NCBI GenBank assembly: GCA_018826025.1
Contig: JAHKAK010000005.1
Location: 1 to 19,197, forward strand
DNA length: 19,197 nt
Origin: Patescibacteria group bacterium
GTDB lineage: Bacteria; Patescibacteriota; Minisyncoccia; Portnoybacterales; GWB1-42-6
Direction: 5' to 3'
Shown: positions 18,216 through 19,197 of the stretch, piece after piece
How the letters are laid out: each line of letters starts with the position of its first letter
How positions within the stretch are numbered: the stretch's first letter is position 1
The notes under the pieces: model-generated
Database searches by the model: none
What the model saw: only the letters and a program-made list of their open reading frames with translations
What the model was told of the DNA's origin: nothing
Program-made: the position numbers and the translations under genes

Positions 18216-19070
18216 ATGTCAAATATATTGCAAAAAATTATTCAAACTTTAACGCCCTGGTTTTTTGACCATGGCGTAAAAATCATCGCGATTATAATTA
18301 TTGCGTACTTCATCCATAAGTTCGTTGGAATTTTTATTGAAAAACTTGTACGGAAAATTATTATTTCCGACCACTTTTTGACCAAGGAAGCCGAAAAGAA
18401 ACGCGAAAATACTCTCATCCGTATTTTCATAACTTCACTTGGCATAATAATTTGGATTTTGGCTTTTATGATGGTTCTCCAAGAAACAGGAATAGCCATC
18501 GCCCCTCTTCTGGCCGCCGCCGGAATTGTCGGCTTGGCGCTTGGTTTTGGGGGGCAATACCTTATTCGCGACCTCATCGGCGGGCTTTTCATTATTATGG
18601 AAAACCAGTATCGCATAGGTGATGTGGTGTGTTTTGATGGGACCTGCGGATTGGTTGAAGATATCAGTCTGCGCATGACTACCTTGCGCGACCTTGATGG
18701 AACTGTGCACCATGTGCCGCACGGAGAAATTAAAAAAACGTCAAACCTGTCAAAATATTTTGCCAGGGTAAATCTTAATGTTGGTATCTCTTATAATGCG
18801 AATCTGGAACAGGTAATTTCCGTAGTGAATAAAGTCGGCAAAGAATTGGCGGAGGATTCGGAATGGAAAGAACACATTTTGAAGCCGCCGCAATTTTTAA
18901 GAGTTGATGATTTTGGGGATTCGGCAATTATGATTAAAATACTCGGCGAAACGAAGCCGCTAAAACAATGGGACGTTGCCGGCGAGCTGCGCAAGAGGAT
19001 TAAAATCGCCTTTGACCGAGAGAAAATAGAAATTCCTTTTCCGCAACGGGTTATTCATCAGGCAAAATGA
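18216..19070 (+). CDS. MscS-family small-conductance mechanosensitive channel
   Basis: A 284-residue channel of the MscS family, which opens under membrane tension to release solutes in hypo-osmotic shock. Transmembrane segments lie at about 21-42 (VKIIAIIIIAYFIHKFVGIF), 68-90 (IRIFITSLGIIIWILAFMMV) and 94-127, the last being the pore helix with the Gly/Ala pattern APLLAAAGIVGLALGFGGQY followed by LIRDLIGGLFIIMENQY. The beta domain has the family motif YRIGDVVCFDGTCGLVEDIS and HVPHGEI, close to the usual 'P(N/H)' motif. The C-terminal alpha/beta domain is complete (PFPQRVIHQAK). No Shine-Dalgarno precedes the ATG. It stands alone between tRNA-Lys and a palindromic element. Confidence 0.95.
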   Translation: MSNILQKIIQTLTPWFFDHGVKIIAIIIIAYFIHKFVGIFIEKLVRKIIISDHFLTKEAEKKRENTLIRIFITSLGIIIWILAFMMVLQETGIAIAPLLAAAGIVGLALGFGGQYLIRDLIGGLFIIMENQYRIGDVVCFDGTCGLVEDISLRMTTLRDLDGTVHHVPHGEIKKTSNLSKYFARVNLNVGISYNANLEQVISVVNKVGKELAEDSEWKEHILKPPQFLRVDDFGDSAIMIKILGETKPLKQWDVAGELRKRIKIAFDREKIEIPFPQRVIHQAK

Positions 19071-19123
19071 TAATATTTTTTTCAAAGAATTCGCCGCTCC
19101 CCTGATAAGTTCAGGGTAAACAA

Positions 19124-19163
19124 AGAATCATATGATAAATCGTATGATTTATCATATGATTCT
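19124..19163. promoter_or_regulatory. Perfect 18-bp palindrome, probable operator
   Basis: AGAATCATATGATAAATC and its exact reverse complement are separated by GTAT. Each arm contains the smaller dyad ATCATATGAT. It covers the -35 region of the promoter at 19163-19171, so a bound repressor would block it; it could alternatively be a transposon-end hairpin. Confidence 0.6.
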
Positions 19164-19171
19164 GATATAAT
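19163..19171 (+). promoter_or_regulatory. Extended -10 promoter of the right-edge gene
   Basis: TGA-TATAAT is a consensus extended -10. The predicted start of transcription (about 19178) coincides with the A of the ATG, so the mRNA would be leaderless. Confidence 0.6.
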
Positions 19172-19177
19172 AGTTTT

Positions 19178-19197
19178 ATGCCGAGAAGAAAACATCC
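19178..19197 (+). CDS. First codons of a gene cut by the window end
   Basis: ATG followed by codons for MPRRKHP. Too short to identify. Some IS200-like/RAYT-type proteins start with a similar basic stretch, but that is weak. The upstream palindrome and extended -10 make a real gene likely. Confidence 0.4.

Overview
The window looks like a piece of a Candidatus Patescibacteria (CPR) chromosome, probably from the Parcubacteria/ABY1 side. This is inferred from the gene style: a LysM-M23 peptidase with the H-x-x-NAVD-type CPR motif, small orphan genes, low Shine-Dalgarno use in housekeeping genes, DUF559 genes, and intergenic space packed with palindromic repeats. No rRNA or marker gene is present to settle the lineage.

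Layout. The left edge (1-83, minus) holds the N-terminus of a probable IS481-like transposase, followed by a plus-strand cell-wall peptidase (301-1461), a minus-strand orphan gene (1523-1987), comM (2133-3674) and a DksA/TraR zinc-finger gene (3929-4300). The 755-bp gap 4301-5055 is not empty: it carries a dsDNA-palindromic element (4477-4583) and what I read as an independent, highly structured RNA gene of about 295 nt (about 4882-4588, minus) with its own promoter and terminator.

From about 12.2 kb down to 5.05 kb runs a minus-strand series: rpsO, a NYN-domain nuclease, pnp, a proline-rich membrane protein of 590 aa, a nucleotidyltransferase-fold protein (coupled by an ATGA overlap) and a second membrane-anchored protein that shares a C-terminal domain with the 590-aa one. 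This pairs S15 and PNPase (a classical RNA-turnover pair) with a putative RNase, followed by cell-envelope genes of unknown role.

12.4-15.5 kb is an accessory zone of minus-strand orphan genes, most with their own terminator and some with recognisable promoters or Shine-Dalgarno sites. Inside it sits a truncated second copy of the rpsO 5' end with an intact copy of the rpsO promoter and a new intrinsic terminator.

15.7-17.7 kb is a repeat-rich module: DUF559 endonuclease-like gene, XerC-like tyrosine recombinase, second DUF559 gene. Palindromic repeats occur between all three, giving possible ribosome-binding sequence at the start of both DUF559 genes and forming the stop codons of all three genes. 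Gene-free copies of the same repeat lie at 5.8, 12.2 and 14.3 kb. This is the best candidate here for an undescribed repeat-plus-nuclease system. It is followed by tRNA-Arg (embedded in a tandem and inverted repeat with a pseudo-tRNA fragment), tRNA-Lys, a MscS-family channel and, at the right edge, the first codons of an apparently leaderless gene behind a perfect 18-bp palindrome.
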